DNA from: Cyanodermella asteris
Taxonomy: Eukaryota; Ascomycota; Lecanoromycetes; Ostropales; Stictidaceae
Reading direction: 5' to 3'
NCBI GenBank assembly: GCA_900618795.1
Contig: UYJD01000001.1
Location: 482,790-546,789 of the forward strand
Length of the DNA stretch: 64,000 bases
Shown: one piece after another, positions 43,472 to 55,000 of the stretch
Numbering within the stretch: position 1 is the first letter of the stretch
Layout: the number at the start of each line of letters is the position of its first letter
The notes under the pieces: generated by a model
Databases searched by the model: none
What the model was told of the DNA's origin: nothing
The model's input: only the letters and a program-made list of their open reading frames with translations
Made by a program: the position numbers and the translations under genes

Positions 43472-44402
43472 TCAGACGGTCTTTGGCGAACTCTTGTTCG
43501 TCAATTCCGTGATGTCGTCGATGTGGTTGCACATGGCGACGAAAAGGTCAAAGAACAACTTGCTTCCGCCGGCTTCCATCTCCATCTGCATGGTTCCGCT
43601 GCGCTTGAACGTCTTGCGCGAGCGGATGATCAGAGCCAGGAAATGAGCTCGGAGCTTGGCATCGTGTTCAGGGGTGTTCTCGTAGGCGTACCTGGCACTG
43701 CGCAGAATCACGTCGACGGGGATTCCCGTACGCAGACCCTGCTTGCGCAGGGAGATGCGTTGCAGGTCATCGAGTCCGTAACGCTCTGCGGCGCAGTACA
43801 CGGCCGTGTCTTTGAGCAGCACTCCCTGGATACCGGTGTGGTAGAATGTAGATGACATGGTTGTCGTTGGATGAGGTGATTGTGATTTCATGTTCTCTCC
43901 GGGAGTTGACACGGCGTCCTCGAGGGACCAGCTATCCCGCTTGAGCCGGTTGGGCTCATGCACGAGGCGGGGATAGTAGTCGCCCTTGTACAGGTACTCG
44001 AGGATGGCGGAGAGGACTTCTGGCTCTTCGTCTGGCAGCTCGATCCGCTTCGCTGGGCCAGCCTCGTAAAACTGGTTACGAAGCAAGGCCGCAAAGAAGG
44101 GTGACAGAGACAGCACTTCCGAATGGCAGGCAAACAGCCGCGCATCCGAACCGACAACTAAAGTGATGACGGCACTGGATGTAGCATTGCTAGAGTTTGT
44201 TAGTTTCGACTAATTGGTGCACATGGGCCTTTGCGACTCACCTGCTTGGGGAAGTGCTGCTGTCGAAGTTGAGCGCCTGCAGCTTCGCCCGCGCTTGCTG
44301 AGTGAACGAGCGCTTGCTCGGCTTGACAATCCTGCTGGGTGGTTTTGTGATCTTGTTCTGGTCCCTCGACTGCGCGAAGGAGCGCTTGAACATGGTCGCC
44401 AT
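43472..44402 (-). CDS. BTB/POZ-domain protein, reading frame disturbed near the start of the domain
   Basis: Exon 1 (44242-44402) reads MATMFKRSFAQSRDQNKITK and ends at LNFDSSTSPS in phase 2. The 51-nt intron has GTGAGT, a CTAAC branch point and a CTCTAG acceptor. Exon 2 starts at 44190 and continues naturally as NATSSAVIT, then must shift by one base to reach LVVGSDARLFACHSEVLS, the start of a good BTB domain. The shift lies at a TTTT run (44158-44163 area). The BTB body (FFAALLRNQFYEA, EVLSAILEYLYKGDYYPRL) and a conserved C-terminal part (YCAAERYGLDDL, KTFKRSGTMQMEMEAGGSK) are intact to the stop. An extra base in the assembly or a true indel would explain it. Otherwise translation starts at the ATG at 44188 (MLHPVPSSLLVVG), giving 238 aa. 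Such proteins often serve as adaptors, but the partner is unknown. Confidence 0.8.
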
Positions 44403-45681
44403 GTTTCTGAATTACGTTGAAGGTATTTCGGAAAAGATTGTCACAGATGATTGTAAAAACGAACGAGTAACGGAAGCTGGCACGAAAGGCTCGAAGGCCA
44501 GAAGTTGGATTGATTCGAAGGTACAACTCTGCTATAGAAAGAGCGAAGAATAGTTGGAATCAGCGGCGCGGCGCACGTTGCATGTCGAGGCTCCGAAGTT
44601 CAACTCGAAACACCGTCTCAACCACGGAAAAATGGTATGATAGATGTAGCGAGCAGACTCTACCAGGATGTCTCAAAAGAGATGTCCTTGGTGTTGTTTC
44701 TGGCTGGCCCGATGAAGCGTGAGAGAGGAAAAGAGGGCGAGAAGTTGCGGACGACGAGGCATAGCCGCTCAGGCGCCAGAGTCACGTGACTGAAATGAGG
44801 CTGGCTGTGCTGGCTGCAGCAAGGCTGGGGAAGATACTTACTTAGACCTATCAGGATGCTGGCATGGCACAAGTCTGCCGGTCGCCCTGCCCCGAGGCTT
44901 TCCGTGTCTCAAGTCAACGCATCTACGCCAAGGGATTTCCGTCTAACCGTCAGGTAGTCCCGCCATCTTGTCGACATCAAAGCGACGGATGTCGGATGGA
45001 CACTAGCAGAAGTCCCCGTCGGATGGTGCCCCATGAGACTCGCGGCGGTACGCTCATAGTGCAAAGCCCCAATGAGTGACAACAGATGCTCCGACGCTGT
45101 TGACGACGGCTAGTTCTGCGCGAGGATGGGGAAATTGAGGTCAAACCCTGATACATTCTGCGATAGTGCGACTACAGACGCCGCTATCAGTACTCAATAG
45201 ACACGCTCTTTGGCACAATGATGTTTGTACTCAGCCTTGTAGCTCAATGAGCTTGTTCGTCAGCCAAGATCAATGTGTGATTCATACGACCTTGACGTCG
45301 CTGAGTAAGAGGTTGATGACAAGATGTCCGAGGTCTCGGAACCTTCATATACGCTGGATTCTGACACCAGACTCCGGCTTTGCGAGACTATGCAAGATGG
45401 GAGGCAGCACCACTGAGTACTTTCATGGCTGCAGACAGGCATCGAAGCTGCTCCGCCAGCCCGAGAGCTTCGCTTCTGTCCCTTGATGGCTCCTCATCTA
45501 ACCCCGCCAGATGCCCAACGATGACTACGCATTGAGACGGCCCCTCATCTGGGTCAATTATATTTGCGTGGGCTTGCCCTCAATTTCTATCGCATTAACA
45601 GTTCACTGTTTGTCACTCAGCCACTCAAACATTTATCAAGCTCATCGCGGGACTGCATTAAAACTGTGCAACACCACAAAC
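44403..45681. other. Divergent intergenic region between the BTB and EthD genes
   Basis: Contains both promoters. No further coding region is supported. Confidence 0.5.
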
Positions 45682-46362
45682 ATGGCTCGTACGTGAGCCT
45701 TTCGCGATCATATCACCCATCACTGACAAGAAGCAAACAGCATGCGATGCGACTGTCACGTACCCAGCGGGCGCCAAGTTCGACCTCGACTGTAAGTTCA
45801 TACCAAAGAGGCTGCAACTTTAGTCTGCCCAGGTACCCGGATTTGTCTGCTTTGTTGACGGTGAATGCTTCAGACTATCTCAAGACGCACATGCCACTCG
45901 TGCAGGAGAAATGGGGCCCCAGTGGCATGACAGGCTACAACGTTCTCAAGTACAAGGCCTCTGCCGACGGCAGCCCAGCGGTTCACAGCTACGGCGCCAC
46001 CTTGCGATTCGAGAGCGTTGAGGCATTCGAGAAGGTAAGGTCAACCTACCCATGGCACCAGCGAGCTCGCTTTGTCAGACTAGACATCGGATGCAGCCGG
46101 CAGAGGGACTGACATGTTTACTTTGCAGTCCATCAAGGGAGAGCATACCGCCACGGTGTTGGGCGATGTCCCCAACTTCTCAGATCAGAAACCGTAAGTA
46201 TAATCCCTCACATTTAGAGAACACCCCAGCTAACTTATTTGCAGTACTGTGAGTTCAATACAAGCCAGGGATATGGACTGCGTCGGCCGAGTACGTCAGA
46301 TTGACTTGGAACCAGATCACCTACGCAGAGAGAATCACAGGCAGCTGATTTGGAAAACTTGA
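45682..46362 (+). CDS. EthD-domain protein with many short introns
   Basis: Exons 45682-45688, 45741-45791, 45874-46034, 46129-46193 and 46245 onward. All joins keep phase; the introns are 51-94 nt. The first coding exon is only 7 nt (ATGGCTC, donor GTACGT). The other possible donor, four bases on, leads to an early stop. The product reads MAPCDATVTYPAGAKFDLD, YYLKTHMPLVQEKWGPSG, a middle strand ATLRFESVEAFEK, then VLGDVPNFSDQKP. This is the EthD dimeric alpha-beta barrel family, whose members include small oxidoreductase-like and polyketide-modifying enzymes. The domain normally ends soon after DQKP. Here the last exon reads on for 37 odd residues to the stop at 46360-46362, unless a GTGAGT at 46249 is used, so the 3' end is uncertain. 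Expected cytosolic; substrate unknown. Confidence 0.8.
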
Positions 46363-47255
46363 CGCTCATCAACACGGCCATGGTTGGGAAGACAGCTGTG
46401 CTTCCGATTGTTGAAGTAGATCTTGTACGATATGACTTTGTCAGTATGTGACCCGCGGGTGGTTTGTTCGGATGCCCGCTTTCGGTTTCCCACCGACCGA
46501 GCTGAAATGAGAGCACCTGTCTAGGCAATAAATGAAGGTTATAAAAAGCGAAGCAATCTCGGTCCAAGCCAGCAACTCCCACCGGGGGGGGTGGGGGGGT
46601 GAAGTGCTGGAACGTAGCCTCTAATCCTGCGAATGATGACATGAGGAGTAAAAGCAAGCAACACGTATGACCTATGAGAACTTCCAAAAGATCATCAGCA
46701 GCTTACCGCGCGTCAAGAACGCGTTGACGATGCTATTTCCAAAACGGGCGCATCGAAGCCGAGGATGGCAGTAGCCTCGCACAGCGATTGCTTGGCCAGC
46801 AAACTAGGCGCGGCCAGCCTGAAACCGCCCCAATGGACCCCGCTATGCCTGCCGACAGACGAAGCAGATCGCAACAGCGCTACCAGCATTCGTCCTCAAC
46901 GTTTCAAGTGTCCAATTCTGCAAGCCAGCTCGAACTCGCTCAAGCTACCAGGAGCTTTATACCAGTGACCTTGTACCTGCTCTCCACTTCCTTCGACCCA
47001 TCTTCTCCTCCGAGCTTACTCCGACGTCTCTGCTGGCCAGATCGCCCTTCCCTTGTCTTCACTTCTTGCAGGCCACCGCCAACCATCAACCTCTGCGTCT
47101 CCGAGTCATCATCAATAGCGATCGCAGTCCGAAATATATCTGGTCTCCAGGCACCTTACCTCAATTCTTCCTCGGATCACACCCAAAATAGCATTCTCCC
47201 CAAGAATCTGGGCACATCCCCCAAAAAAACACTCGTCCTCATTAAACAAGCCAAG
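46363..47255. other. Promoter and leader of the PHO85-type kinase gene
   Basis: Includes G8-T-G7 at 46584-46599. From 46788 the frame of the kinase is open without a stop, with an in-frame ATG at 46833, so part of this may encode an N-terminal extension. Confidence 0.5.
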
Positions 47256-48272
47256 ATGGAAAAGAGACATCCAAGCAGCTTCCAGCAGCTCGAGAAGCTC
47301 GGAGAGGGAACATACGCGACTGTCTTCAAGGGTCGTAATAGGCAGACAGGCGAATATGTGGCGTTGAAGGAGATACATTTGGACAGCGAAGAGGGAACGC
47401 CGTCGACAGCCATCAGGGAGATCTCGCTTATGAAGGAGTTGAAGCACGAAAATGTTGTGGCACTGCACGACGTCATCCATACGGAGAACAAGCTCATGTT
47501 GGTGTTCGAGTTCATGGACAAGGACCTCAAGAAATACATGGACAGCAAGGGTGGGGACAGAGGTCAGCTCGACCCGGTCACAATCAAGTCGTTCATGCGC
47601 CAGCTGCTGCAAGGCATTGCCTTCTGCCACGAGAACCGAGTGCTGCACCGCGACTTGAAGCCCCAGAACCTTTTGATTAACACACGGGGTCAGCTGAAGC
47701 TGGCCGATTTTGGGCTTGCTCGTGCATTTGGCATTCCGGTCAATACGTTCAGTAATGAAGTGGTTACCCTGTGGTACCGGGCGCCTGATGTTCTGCTGGG
47801 AAGTCGCACATACAACACTAGCATCGACATCTGGAGCGCCGGATGCATCATGGCCGAGATGTACACTGGTCGGCCTTTGTTCCCCGGTACTACGAACGAA
47901 GACGAACTGCAGCGTATCTTCCGCTTGATGGGCACTCCGAGCGAGCAGACGTGGCCGGGCATCAGCCGTTTCCCAGAGTACAAAGCCAGCTTCCCGGTCT
48001 ACGCCACCCAGAACCTGGGCTCCATCCTGCCGCAAGTCGAGCCTGATGCACTCGACCTACTCCAGTGCATGTTGCAGCTTCGCCCTGAGATGCGAATCAC
48101 GGCAAAGGATGCTCTCAATCACAGATGGTTCGCCGGCATGGCCCCGGGTCTGCCCCCGCAGCCTCACATGCACGGTGTGCCACAACAGGGCTATGGTCAG
48201 CCATACGTGCCTCACCCGCAGGCGCAAGGCTACGGACAGCAGCCAGTCTATCAGCAAATGCCCCAGTACTAG
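47256..48272 (+). CDS. PHO85: Cyclin-dependent kinase Pho85/PhoA
   Basis: Single exon, 338 aa from the ATG at 47256 ([20 protein letters not shown]). It has the Gly loop [11 protein letters not shown], the catalytic Lys in VALKEI, a PSTAIRE helix ([14 protein letters not shown]), the catalytic loop [19 protein letters not shown] and the T-loop [37 protein letters not shown] closely matches yeast Pho85 and Aspergillus PhoA/PhoB. The last 40 residues are Gln/Pro/Tyr-rich ([19 protein letters not shown]). With Pcl-type cyclins the kinase signals phosphate status and governs morphogenesis and stress responses. The frame is open upstream, and an ATG at 46833 could give a form longer by 141 residues. 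An antisense open frame of about 300 codons across this gene is a shadow. Confidence 0.95.
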   Translation: MEKRHPSSFQQLEKLGEGTYATVFKGRNRQTGEYVALKEIHLDSEEGTPSTAIREISLMKELKHENVVALHDVIHTENKLMLVFEFMDKDLKKYMDSKGGDRGQLDPVTIKSFMRQLLQGIAFCHENRVLHRDLKPQNLLINTRGQLKLADFGLARAFGIPVNTFSNEVVTLWYRAPDVLLGSRTYNTSIDIWSAGCIMAEMYTGRPLFPGTTNEDELQRIFRLMGTPSEQTWPGISRFPEYKASFPVYATQNLGSILPQVEPDALDLLQCMLQLRPEMRITAKDALNHRWFAGMAPGLPPQPHMHGVPQQGYGQPYVPHPQAQGYGQQPVYQQMPQY

Positions 48273-48791
48273 TTCAGTCGTCGGATCACAACCATGATTG
48301 GGTTCTTGGAATTGGCCGCTCCCTGGCTTATGCCTTTGTTTGCCAGTTTTGGACGTGATATTGGTCCTCTGGACCATCTGAAGCAACACTTAATTAGCAC
48401 TGTCAGGAGCCAGAGTCATATTTGATTTGCACGTTTTGAGTCGCAACAGGAAGACAATCAGGATCACACCTCTCGAAGATTGGTGTGACTGCAGTATATT
48501 GAGTTTGACGATACCCATGATCAACAAAATCATTATCATAGATACCATTTGTCGAATTCTTGAGTGAAATCTCCCGTGCAAAAGTCGAACTTGACCCCTC
48601 CTTTTTGGGTCAAGAAAAAAGTTGTGGCATATAGATCGAACTGTAGCGTTGACCGAGTCGATACTCGGTTCTGGCCCCACAACGTATTACCACGACATCA
48701 TAGCCCCGTACCCTTAGCGAACTCGACCTAACCATGCCTTTTGACGAAAATTGTATCCTATATCATTGACTGGCACATCCAAGCCGCGAAC
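48273..48791. other. 3' flank of the kinase gene and short promoter of the oxidoreductase
   Basis: About 520 bp between two genes on the same strand; no coding sequence seen. Confidence 0.5.
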
Positions 48792-50213
48792 ATGAGCAAG
48801 ACGACGCATGCCGAGCGCACGGCAGCAGAACCTCGAAGCTCGGGACTCCACGCCGTCAGGTTGTGCCGGATACAGCGCGTCACTCCTTCCATTCGCCTCT
48901 TGACGCTGGCTCTTCCATACGCGATCCACGTAAGTGCGGTGGTCTGAAACATCAAGTAGGAGCAATTATTGTGCTTCGTACATACCTCTTGTGCAACTTA
49001 CGACCCAAGAGAGAAGCCCATTTTATTGTGGAATCTCCCGCTGCACATCGCAAAATACTAGTTCATGTGCTCGCTATTTTCAACGGCGAACTATCATGTC
49101 GTGCAAATGATTGCTCAATTCTGGAAATGAAAGACCATTCAAAATATCTGGTTCCAAATGCTATACTTCTACTTTCTGGTTTCAATTTCAACATTATCGA
49201 TCTCATCTCACATCTCACATCTCACATCTGACATATGGTTTCAGTTCCTCCCCGGCCAATGGCTAGACGTCCACATCCCCTCCCTCCCCTCCCCAGGCGG
49301 CTTCACCATAACATCGACCCCCTCGCGCGCGCAAACATTCTCGCCACCACCTGATCCTCCGAACATTCCCCGTCCCTCTCGCATCTTCACTCGCTTCCCC
49401 CCTCTCCCGGCTCCCATCCCATCCACCCCGATTTCGCGGCCGTATATCGAGCTCGCCGTCCAGCGAACCTCGAACCCGCCAGCCCGGTGGCTCTGGCGGC
49501 TCGAGAGCGAGATTCTGGATACGGAGCTCCGGATCAGGGTTGGGGGGAGCTTCACGTGGCCACCACCGCTGCCGCCATCGACGCCGCCGTCGCCAGCGAC
49601 GCTACCCAAAAGAGCGGACGGGGAGGATGCGGGTGCGGGTTGGGGTGAGGGAACGAGGGGGATTGACAAAGTGGTCTTCGTCGCGGGCGGAGTGGGCATC
49701 AACCCGTTCACGAGCATGCTGGGCGCCATCGTGGAGGGCGCGGGGGATTCACCGCAAGAGGGGGGTACCGGCGCAGATGGGATTGAACGAATGGATGGTC
49801 ACGATGATCAGAGATCGCGGCTGCAGATTGTGCTGCTGTATAGCAGTAAGACTCCGGGGTCGAATTTGAGGGAGGTGCTCTTCCTGGAGCGTCTGGTCGG
49901 GATGGCGAGGCGACGGGCGCGGGGCGTGGAGGTCAAGGTCAAGTTACACCTCACGGGCGGTCACGACGGAGCGGAGACGAGCCGGTGGGTAGATGAGGTA
50001 CGGAAGGATGATGATGATGGGCTTGAGATTCGCAATCGAAGGATCGAGGAGCACGACCTGAGGGAGGCGTTGGGGAGGGTGGAGGATGTGAAGATGGGCC
50101 GCACGGTGGCGTATGTTTGTGGGCCCGGGCCGATGGTGGATGAGGTGGTGGAGAGGGTCAAGGGTATGGATGGGATGGGGGAGGACAGGGTCTTCTTTGA
50201 GAGATGGTGGTAG
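48792..50213 (+). CDS. OXNAD1-like FAD/NAD(P)-binding oxidoreductase
   Basis: Two exons, 48792-48929 and 49245-50213, 368 aa. The donor GTAAGT and the acceptor TTTCAG are both phase 0. The join restores TLALPYAIHFLPGQWLDVHI, the start of the FAD-binding barrel of the ferredoxin-reductase superfamily. PGGFTITSTP supplies the flavin-binding part. VVFVAGGVGINPFTSML is the pyridine-nucleotide site, and VCGPGPMVDEV with a final FFERWW completes the fold. Human OXNAD1 is the closest named relative I know; its substrate is not established. The acidic or glycine-rich loop at about 200-225 is longer than usual. The 315-nt intron is long for this window and ends in short tandem CATCTCA repeats before the acceptor. 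The start is the first ATG (MSKTTHAERT). Confidence 0.88.
49201..49234 (+). repeat. Tandem CATCTCA repeats in an intron
   Basis: About four copies of a 7-8 bp CATCTCA unit sit directly upstream of the TTTCAG acceptor of the OXNAD1-like gene, where they supply a pyrimidine-rich tract. Confidence 0.75.
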
Positions 50214-50822
50214 CGGTTTTTCTCTGGAGGAGGCTGACGCGAGGAGGCATGGCAAGCTCGATGTCCACGAGGAAGCATTTGATGCAAAATTGCGACTTCT
50301 GCATGCATCTACGTGTATATCCATGCCAACAGACCATTCGGTGTCGACAAGTCGTTCGCGAGGTCGATTTCGCCGTGCACTGCCGAAACGAAATGTAGCA
50401 TGCATACCGCCGCGGAAGCATCAGGCAGTCGCAGGTCGAACAAGACTAAAGCAAACTACATTCTCTCCGGGAATCGCCCAGTGGTACATCACTCGGTACT
50501 CGATATATAGCTGAGCTTGAACCAAAGATCGAAAAATCCTTGCAACGAGGGTTTCCGTGATTTTCAGTTTGCAATTCGCCGGTTCAGTTTCCGCTGGAAG
50601 CAGCTTGCTCTTTTCTTTTTTCTTTTTGTCGAAGAAATTGGCTTGGTCGGGTGCCCGAGCCAAGACAATGAGTAAATGGAAGGTGAGTATGATTGAGTCA
50701 ACTAGGCGCGCGCAGAGCGGGCAATGACAATTGAGACGACGACGGCACGAAAGAAGCAAAAAGACAACGCGGGAGAACTATGTGAGACAGTCGTCTGTCA
50801 AGAGATAAAGATGGGCATGAAT
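50214..50822. other. Convergent 3' flanks
   Basis: About 600 bp between two converging genes; the T/C-rich and A-rich stretches are compatible with 3' ends. No coding sequence seen. Confidence 0.5.
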
Positions 50823-52031
50823 TCATAAAAGTCCCCGAGACACGGGTGATCGATCCGGAGGTTCTATTGCAAACCACGGCGCCACCCGGTCACGGTCCTC
50901 ATCCATCGTAACCATATCCTCCGTCCTCGTCCTTTCAAGCTGACTAAACTTGGCGCCAGCTGGGAAGGGCGTATTGAGCTCCAGATCCTCCACCAGTGTC
51001 CTCGGAGTAGCGCTAGTTTTGCTCCTCCAGGAAACCTTGTTTCGCAGCGTGCTCCCCGATCTCGAATCTGCACGATTCCTCCTGCCTGGATCTGATCTCA
51101 AGTTGCGCACAAAGCGAGGGACGATGATCGAGTTGGCGATTATGATTGCCACCGTAATCTCCGCGTTGGCCCACATCTGATTCTGGGTGATGACATAGGT
51201 GCCATCGCCTGTCCGACTGAGCCGTGCACTGTAGGCAATCCTCACAGCACTGCAGATGCAGCCGAACAAACCCACTCCGAAGGCACAGCTGACTTCCATG
51301 CGCTTCTTGACGGGAATGTGAAGGTGCCAGATTGCGTACATTGGCAGCAAAAAGATCAGAAAGTCCGATACGACGTTGAAGGGGCCAGATGCTGTGAGAA
51401 GGCCGGATATATCAAGACACGTCCCCGGCACTGAAGGATCCCAGATCTTCTGGCGTGGGGTGCACGAGAACATGATGAGAAATGTCTCGGGTATGTAGAA
51501 CAGAATGTTGATGAGGATCAGTACCACAATGGCGTACCAGAAGCGGTTGCGATACGTTCCTGCGAAGATGTTGAGGAATTGGAGGAGGATGGAGATTTTT
51601 GCAAAGGTGACGGCGGGATCGTAGAGGATGTAGGAGACGTAGAGCAGATATTGAATGCGAGGATGGTCGGACGCTCGAACGTCCCATTGATGACGGCCGA
51701 GGCCAAGTGGAAGGGCGGCTAATAATACAGCGTCGAAAGCGAAATGGGAGCCGACTGATAATAGTATGCACGCTGCGAAGTGTTAGCCTGTCGAGTTGGA
51801 GGAGTAGGAGGTTCGCCTTGATCTGCAGCCTCGGCGAGCGGACGTACCATCGTCCCAGCTCCATCGCTGATGGAGGCGATATTGCGCATACAGACGCAGA
51901 ATAGTTGTGACTGCGGAAAGGACCAAGCAGATGACCAGTACTGCGATGACGGTGGAGGAGAGCGAGAAAGGGTCGTGGTAGTTTGGGGATACGCCGGCAG
52001 GCGGGATGAGGGCAGGCGTGTCGTCTGCCAT
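50823..52031 (-). CDS. Pth11-like integral membrane protein with fungal rhodopsin domain
   Basis: Two exons, 51848-52031 and 50823-51772, 377 aa. The 75-nt intron has a GTACGT donor in phase 1 and a CTTCGCAG acceptor. The join reads RWSWDDACILLSVGSHFAFD. The ATG at 52031 (MADDTPALIPP) is the first in frame. About seven hydrophobic spans are visible, including VIAVLVICLVLSAVTTILRL, WYAIVVLILINILFYIPETF, VVSDFLIFLLPMYAIWHLHI and ITVAIIIANSIIVPRFVRNL. The motifs LYDPAVTFAKISILLQFLNIF and CLDISGLLTASGPFNVVSDF are typical of the fungal rhodopsin-like family that includes Pth11 receptors. The C-terminal tail is charged and probably cytoplasmic. No CFEM domain is present at the N-terminus. A sensor role at the plasma membrane is inferred; the ligand is unknown. 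Confidence 0.9.
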
Positions 52032-55000
52032 GGCGACGGTGGAGGAGAGAGACGACACGCAACGAGGAGTTTAGTCGTCGTGGTCGACTGCTCGAGTCAT
52101 AATCACATGGCCGGGGAGTCGTTGGAGTCGGGCGACTCGGAGGACGAGTGCGACAGACGGGGCAGGTTGAAGATGTTTCGAGCGACGGCGAGGAGGAGGA
52201 GAAGCAAGGCGGCGCTGGGAGTCTTTGACAATCAGGCAGGCTTCCAGAAGAAAGCAGACTTGCCTTCTAGCGCACCGCAGCGGAGCGTGCGAGGAAAATA
52301 AGCTTTGCAACAAAGATCATCTTCGCTTCTCTCCTCTTCAGGCTAGTCAGCCTCTCGCTGCTGAAGTCGATCAGGCCCCTTTTGGCACGAGGTCTACACT
52401 ATGTACATAAGCTGATGTCTGTGTCTTGTCCTGCTTCCAGTCACCGGCAACAATGTATCCATGTCTCTATCATCTGTACTTCTGCACCCTGCTCTCTCGT
52501 CGCAGCACGCCCTGGCAGATACGCACAGCCTGTCCCATGGCGTTTCATGATTTCACGCAAGCTGGGCATCGTGTCGGCGGCCAACCGTATCGTCGGCCTC
52601 TCACACGCCATACGCTTTGGTGGCTTCTGCGCCGCCAGCGTCGTGCTACATCAGGCCCGTGAGCCTACCAAAGTACCAAGGGCCGAATCCAACGCCCAAT
52701 GCAGCCACAAAAGCGCCATGCCGGCCATTCCCTGTCTTCGGCTTGGCCTCCCGACCCAGACAGCGTCCGATCGGCCCCCGGCCATTGGCTTCCAGGGTCT
52801 CACTTGTCGACCGTCACCTCATCTTGACACTCGATGACACGTTGGTACCTACCGCCGTCATTATTCGGATCTTTCCCGGCGTCTGTCACCTGCTTCCAAG
52901 ATTTCTGACTTTGTCCACTAATCTGCCTGCGTGTGCTGGTCTCGCAGTAAGTGCCATGTTTGCACACGCCACTCCCACGATTTTATCACCTGGAATCCTG
53001 ATCTTGATCCTTGGCGCTCCGCCTTGCATACTTGTAATCTGTCGCGAGCGTCCAAGCATCTTCACCGCTGCGCGCGATAAGAGATCACGTGATTTGGTCT
53101 GTGGTCGAAAACCCCATTACAAACTGGATTGCACCAGACGTCGAAACCTCGGAGATTGAACAGAGTGCTGGGTTCATGCTTGTATGACATCACTATCGCT
53201 TATCGAGCTAATTGGCGCATCAGGTGACACAGGCTTCGTTATAGCGCAAGTACCATGATAGTGTGCTCAGGTTGCGGCGGAAGGGCCGGAATTCTCTTTT
53301 GTGCTTCATCGCACAGCCGCATGAACACAAGCTCCAGAACAGTTTCTCCTCAGATGGTCCTTTCACCCGAAAACTAGTTTGAGATGATGCTGTGTGCTGC
53401 TCTCAAATTTTATCACTTGCTCGGCCTGCAAGTGTTCGATCGCACCAACGCATACTGTATTTGTCGTTGTCCACATGCAATTCCGTGCACGATACATCGT
53501 TACCTTGTTCCCGTCCAAAGGAAAGAGAGCAGCTCCACCATCTCCAACCCTGTTCAAGGACTTCTACCCTGCTACGCACGCGTCGATCTGCACCGAGTGG
53601 ATCCCGGATCTTCCGACTGCCGACTCTCGGCAACAATTCTTCACTTGTCGAGGTCCACTTCTCCGCCAAGGTTTGACAGCTTAGGAAGCTGGCTGAAACG
53701 TGCTGAAGGTCAACGTGATCTCACCCCGACATTGAACATGTAACAATTACTACGATCTTGTATATATGTCAAGACCAGGAAAAGAAGAACCTCACAGCAT
53801 TGCAGCTCAGCGAGGGCATCTCATTTGTTTCGCATCTCTGGATTACGTGAATCTACTCCGTCGTCGCTCTTATCAACATGCCGTGCAGTATAACAAGAAA
53901 GGTCAGTACTGAAGTCTACAATACTTCGAATTCGTTTCCGAGCAATGCGACGCGGATGGAGCGCAGTCGGACGAGCGGACTGGCTGAAGTAGATGGTCGA
54001 GTAGACCCCCAAGGGAGCTGACCTCGAGGTAGACCCGGGCTGCGCGCGAGAGCTGGCGGAGGATGTGGAGTGGGATTGCCGCTGGCTGGGACTGATGGCG
54101 GGTAGGCTCCCAGGGTGCCGACCTCAAGAATCCGGGTTGCGTGTGAGGGCTGGCAGAGGATGTGAGAGGAATTTGTGCCACTGGCTGGGATCTGTGGTGA
54201 CGGGTGGGATGTTTGATTTTGTAGAGTTGGCGAGCGCGGCTTTTGGCGAGGGGGTTGGGTTTCGTGAGGGCTGCTTGGGCGTCGGCGATAGGCGCGCGGC
54301 TTTGGGACGTGGTGGACCTGGTGATGGACATGCTGTGACTGTAGCTGAGAGTGATGGAACTGTCTCTGTGATCTGAGGTGATGTGAGGGCAGAATCGAGA
54401 CATGGCATACCAACTGAGATTTACACATCTTCAGCAGCTGACTTGATCGTGGACTGAAGCCATCATGTTAATCTCTCCTCGACTTTCGGTACCGTGTCGC
54501 AGTCGAAAGATCTTGCCAGCCAGTTTCTGTGAGCAGTTCAGACATGGCGTGCCAGCACATGCTGTCAACAAAGGCTTGTGAACTTGTCTCCAACAGGGTC
54601 TGATCTTATCAGATCAGCTCGAGATTGATAAACCGAGAGGACGGGCTGCAGGCATCAGCAGCACCTTTGCCGCTTGTGAGCTGATTCGTTTCTGAATCGA
54701 GTCACTTTGAAATCCTAGCCTTGACCTAGTTTCGCACATTGCAAGAACACGGTTCATATGAGAAGACGACAACCAAACTCCTTCGCTCGACTTGTCTGCG
54801 GTTGGCAGTGGTCTTAAGTCCATGCAATTCGGATATATGTCTACTCTGCGCAGCTAACGATGATGACAAGACGACAACATGTTTGCTCATTGCTCATGTG
54901 AGCACACAGATCGATTCGAACAAGGTTCAAGTTAATCCAGGTGGAGATGAGATGAGTTGAGTGGTGGCTCACTGGCCAATCCTGCCTGCCCTTGCATGTT

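Noticed and set aside
47112-48035. 307-codon minus-strand frame
   Set aside because: It lies antisense over the Pho85-type kinase, which matches its family throughout.
52617-53159. 180-codon plus-strand frame in the 3.4-kb intergenic region
   Set aside because: It has no ATG at its start, no family resemblance and no splice partners.
53903-54428. Three overlapping open minus-strand frames
   Set aside because: The openness reflects a GC-rich tandem duplication whose period is not a clear multiple of three; no frame looks protein-like.
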